Shown here piece after piece: positions 62,710-64,000 of a stretch of DNA of 64,000 bases; position 1 is the first letter of the stretch; each line of letters opens with the position of its first letter. The notes beneath the pieces are model-generated. The model saw only the letters and a list, made by a program, of their open reading frames with translations, made no database searches and had not been told where the DNA came from. The DNA is from Deltaproteobacteria bacterium (GTDB lineage Bacteria; JADJOY01). The stretch is taken from the NCBI GenBank assembly GCA_016713535.1, contig JADJOY010000020.1, positions 124,001 to 188,000 of the forward strand, written 5' to 3'. The translations under genes were made by a program, and so were the position numbers.

Positions 62710-64000
62710 TCACTTGTTCGTGGCGTTGATCGTGTTCCCTGCGCTCGACGGTCCGACCGAGATCGTGGCCGCCGGGTTCGCGAAGGTGTAGCCGGATTTC
62801 ACGACCTTCAGGGTGTAGTTGCCCGGCTTGAGCGATCCGATGGTGAACGTACCGTTCGCCGCGGTCCTCACGCTCTTCACGATGCTGGCTCCGCTGTAGA
62901 GCTGAACCGTCGCCGAGCTGAGGTTCGTTGCGCCGGTCTTGTTCTTCACGGTGCCGCTGATGGTGAAGTACGCCGGAGTCGCCTGCGTCGGGCAGGTGTA
63001 CGTCGAGGACTGAAGTTTCGCGTCGATCGCGCGATCGGTCACCGTGAAGGTGCCGGGCCGCGTGTACGTCCGGTTGATCGAGCTGCCGGCCGGCGCGATC
63101 GTCTTGGAGCTGCCATCACCGAAGTCCACGACCACCTGGGTCACGGCGTTGTCGTCGGTGGAGGCGTCGAGGACCGACATCTTCCAGAGGTCCGCATCCC
63201 ACGTGCAGGTCGCGGCCGCGACCGGCGCCTGATCGAGCGCCACCAGGTTGACGCTGCGCGTGGCCGACCCAGCCACCTTGCCGGCCAGGTTGACCGTCAG
63301 CTTGATCGATTTCGTACCGGCGGTCGCATAGGTGTGGCTATCGGGATCCGCCGAGCCGTGGGCCGTGCTGTCACCCCAATCCCAATCGTACGTGAAGACT
63401 GGGCACGGGTTGCTGCCGCAGTCCACGGAGGCGTCCACCGCCACCTGTAGACCGCTACCGGAGACCGAGGTGCTGAACGTCACCGCGTACACCACACCAC
63501 TCGACTTGTGCATGCCCTTGGCGACCAGCGCGAGCTGGGCCTTGGTGTAGTACGGAGCGCCGTGCTGGGTCGGGTTCTGCTTGACGACGGCACCCGGCGA
63601 CACGCTGAACGGCGCCGCGCCGACGACCGTGAGGGTAGTGCCGGAGGTGACGCCCGTGATGTAGGAGTCGAAGTCACCCGCCGCGACCGACCCGGCCTCG
63701 TCGTACGTATAGCTACCAGCACCCGCCACTTCGATCCGCTGCCCGACCGCGAAGCCCGTCGTCGAGGCGACGGTCAGGGTCTTGCCGAGGGTCGCGTCGG
63801 TGCTGTTGGCGAGGGTCAGCGTCGTGCTCGCCTTGTTGGAGCCGCCGCCGTGGCACTGACCGCACGCCGCGTCCACGTCGACCCACACCGCGCTGGAGAA
63901 CGACCCATCGGCGGCCGTGTTGGCGTTGGTGACCGTCGCCGAGCTCAGGATCGAGGCGGGGAAGGTCGAGTACGAGGCGCTCGGGTTGATCCGGAACATG
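62710..64000 (-). CDS. Heme-binding PKD-domain surface protein, C-terminal part (partial)
   Basis: The frame is open to the window edge, so the start lies beyond 64000. About 430 residues are visible. One heme site CGQCHGGG lies near the visible N terminus, followed by Thr/Ser-rich sequence. A PKD domain (VFTYDWDWGDSTAHGSADPD, SHTYATAGTKSIKLTVNLAG) and a second PKD-like segment (VVDFGDGSSKTIAPAGSSIN) follow. Then comes a carboxypeptidase-regulatory-like beta-domain (FTISGTVKNKTGATNLSSAT; AANGTFTIGSLKPGNYTLKV). Such proteins are usually extracellular and may carry more hemes upstream. It probably belongs to the surface electron-transfer equipment. Confidence 0.82.
   Translation of the reverse strand, partial: MFRINPSASYSTFPASILSSATVTNANTAADGSFSSAVWVDVDAACGQCHGGGSNKASTTLTLANSTDATLGKTLTVASTTGFAVGQRIEVAGAGSYTYDEAGSVAAGDFDSYITGVTSGTTLTVVGAAPFSVSPGAVVKQNPTQHGAPYYTKAQLALVAKGMHKSSGVVYAVTFSTSVSGSGLQVAVDASVDCGSNPCPVFTYDWDWGDSTAHGSADPDSHTYATAGTKSIKLTVNLAGKVAGSATRSVNLVALDQAPVAAATCTWDADLWKMSVLDASTDDNAVTQVVVDFGDGSSKTIAPAGSSINRTYTRPGTFTVTDRAIDAKLQSSTYTCPTQATPAYFTISGTVKNKTGATNLSSATVQLYSGASIVKSVRTAANGTFTIGSLKPGNYTLKVVKSGYTFANPAATISVGPSSAGNTINATNK

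Overview
This is a 64 kb window of roughly 70% GC DNA from an uncultured-looking, Gram-negative, high-GC bacterium. The mix of multiheme cytochromes, a sigma-54 activator, system II cytochrome c maturation and FG-GAP and NHL proteins resembles deltaproteobacterial lineages (Desulfobacterota, Myxococcota or Binatota-like). The lineage is an inference, because no rRNA or tRNA gene is present. The window starts inside an RND efflux pump gene and ends inside a PKD-domain cytochrome gene.

Region by region. (1) 1-3.9 kb: RND pump end and a GAF-PAS-sigma-54 activator. (2) 3.9-7.6 kb: a decayed defence or plasticity island. It holds two copies of an hsdR 3' tail, a HicA-domain protein, a higBA toxin-antitoxin operon with a third gene, three copies of a long direct repeat, AT-rich imperfect inverted boundaries and a cluster of palindromes. 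(3) 7.6-13.8 kb: an mddA-like methyltransferase, a class I methyltransferase, a GFA protein, an orphan AapJ-type binding protein, a frameshifted GH5 lipoprotein and a 156-bp tandem repeat array. (4) 13.8-18.7 kb, minus strand: DUF3828-like protein, rhomboid protease, monoheme lipoprotein, and a zinc-ribbon/TPR/beta-propeller membrane protein. (5) 18.7-26.8 kb: a large palindromic element, sterol desaturase, TetR regulator with an evident operator, sulfotransferase, alkylsulfatase-like MBL protein, Gfo/Idh/MocA, SDR and a radical SAM enzyme. (6) 26.9-32.0 kb, minus strand: GPI-PLD-like FG-GAP protein and two HtpX paralogues.

(7) 32.6-45.2 kb, plus strand, ten coding units, several with overlapping starts: UbiA prenyltransferase, polyprenyl synthase, geranylgeranyl-reductase-type flavoprotein joined to a degenerate prenyl synthase domain, GTP cyclohydrolase II fused to a WD40 double propeller, B12-radical SAM, two MDR dehydrogenases, RibD-type deaminase/reductase and a SAM methyltransferase. 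The GTP cyclohydrolase II, WD40, RibD and methyltransferase set matches the toxABCE part of toxoflavin (7-azapteridine) biosynthesis. Its union with isoprenoid enzymes is the best candidate here for an undescribed biosynthetic system.

(8) 45.8-53.7 kb, plus strand: diheme cytochrome, 7-heme NapC/NirT-type protein, 11-heme protein fused to a b-type membrane domain (CbcL-like), small cytochrome c, ResB and CcsA. (9) 53.6-64 kb, minus strand: two multiheme cytochromes (about 15 and 12 sites), two NHL lipoproteins, an outer-membrane beta-barrel, a small cytochrome lipoprotein, a 4-heme cytochrome and a PKD protein. Regions 8 and 9 together look like a complete route for electrons from quinol across both membranes (extracellular electron transfer).

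Many otherwise well-conserved genes are broken by one-base frameshifts. Most of the plus-strand breaks shift in the same direction, so sequencing or assembly deletions are the likeliest cause. These genes are annotated as single broken genes.
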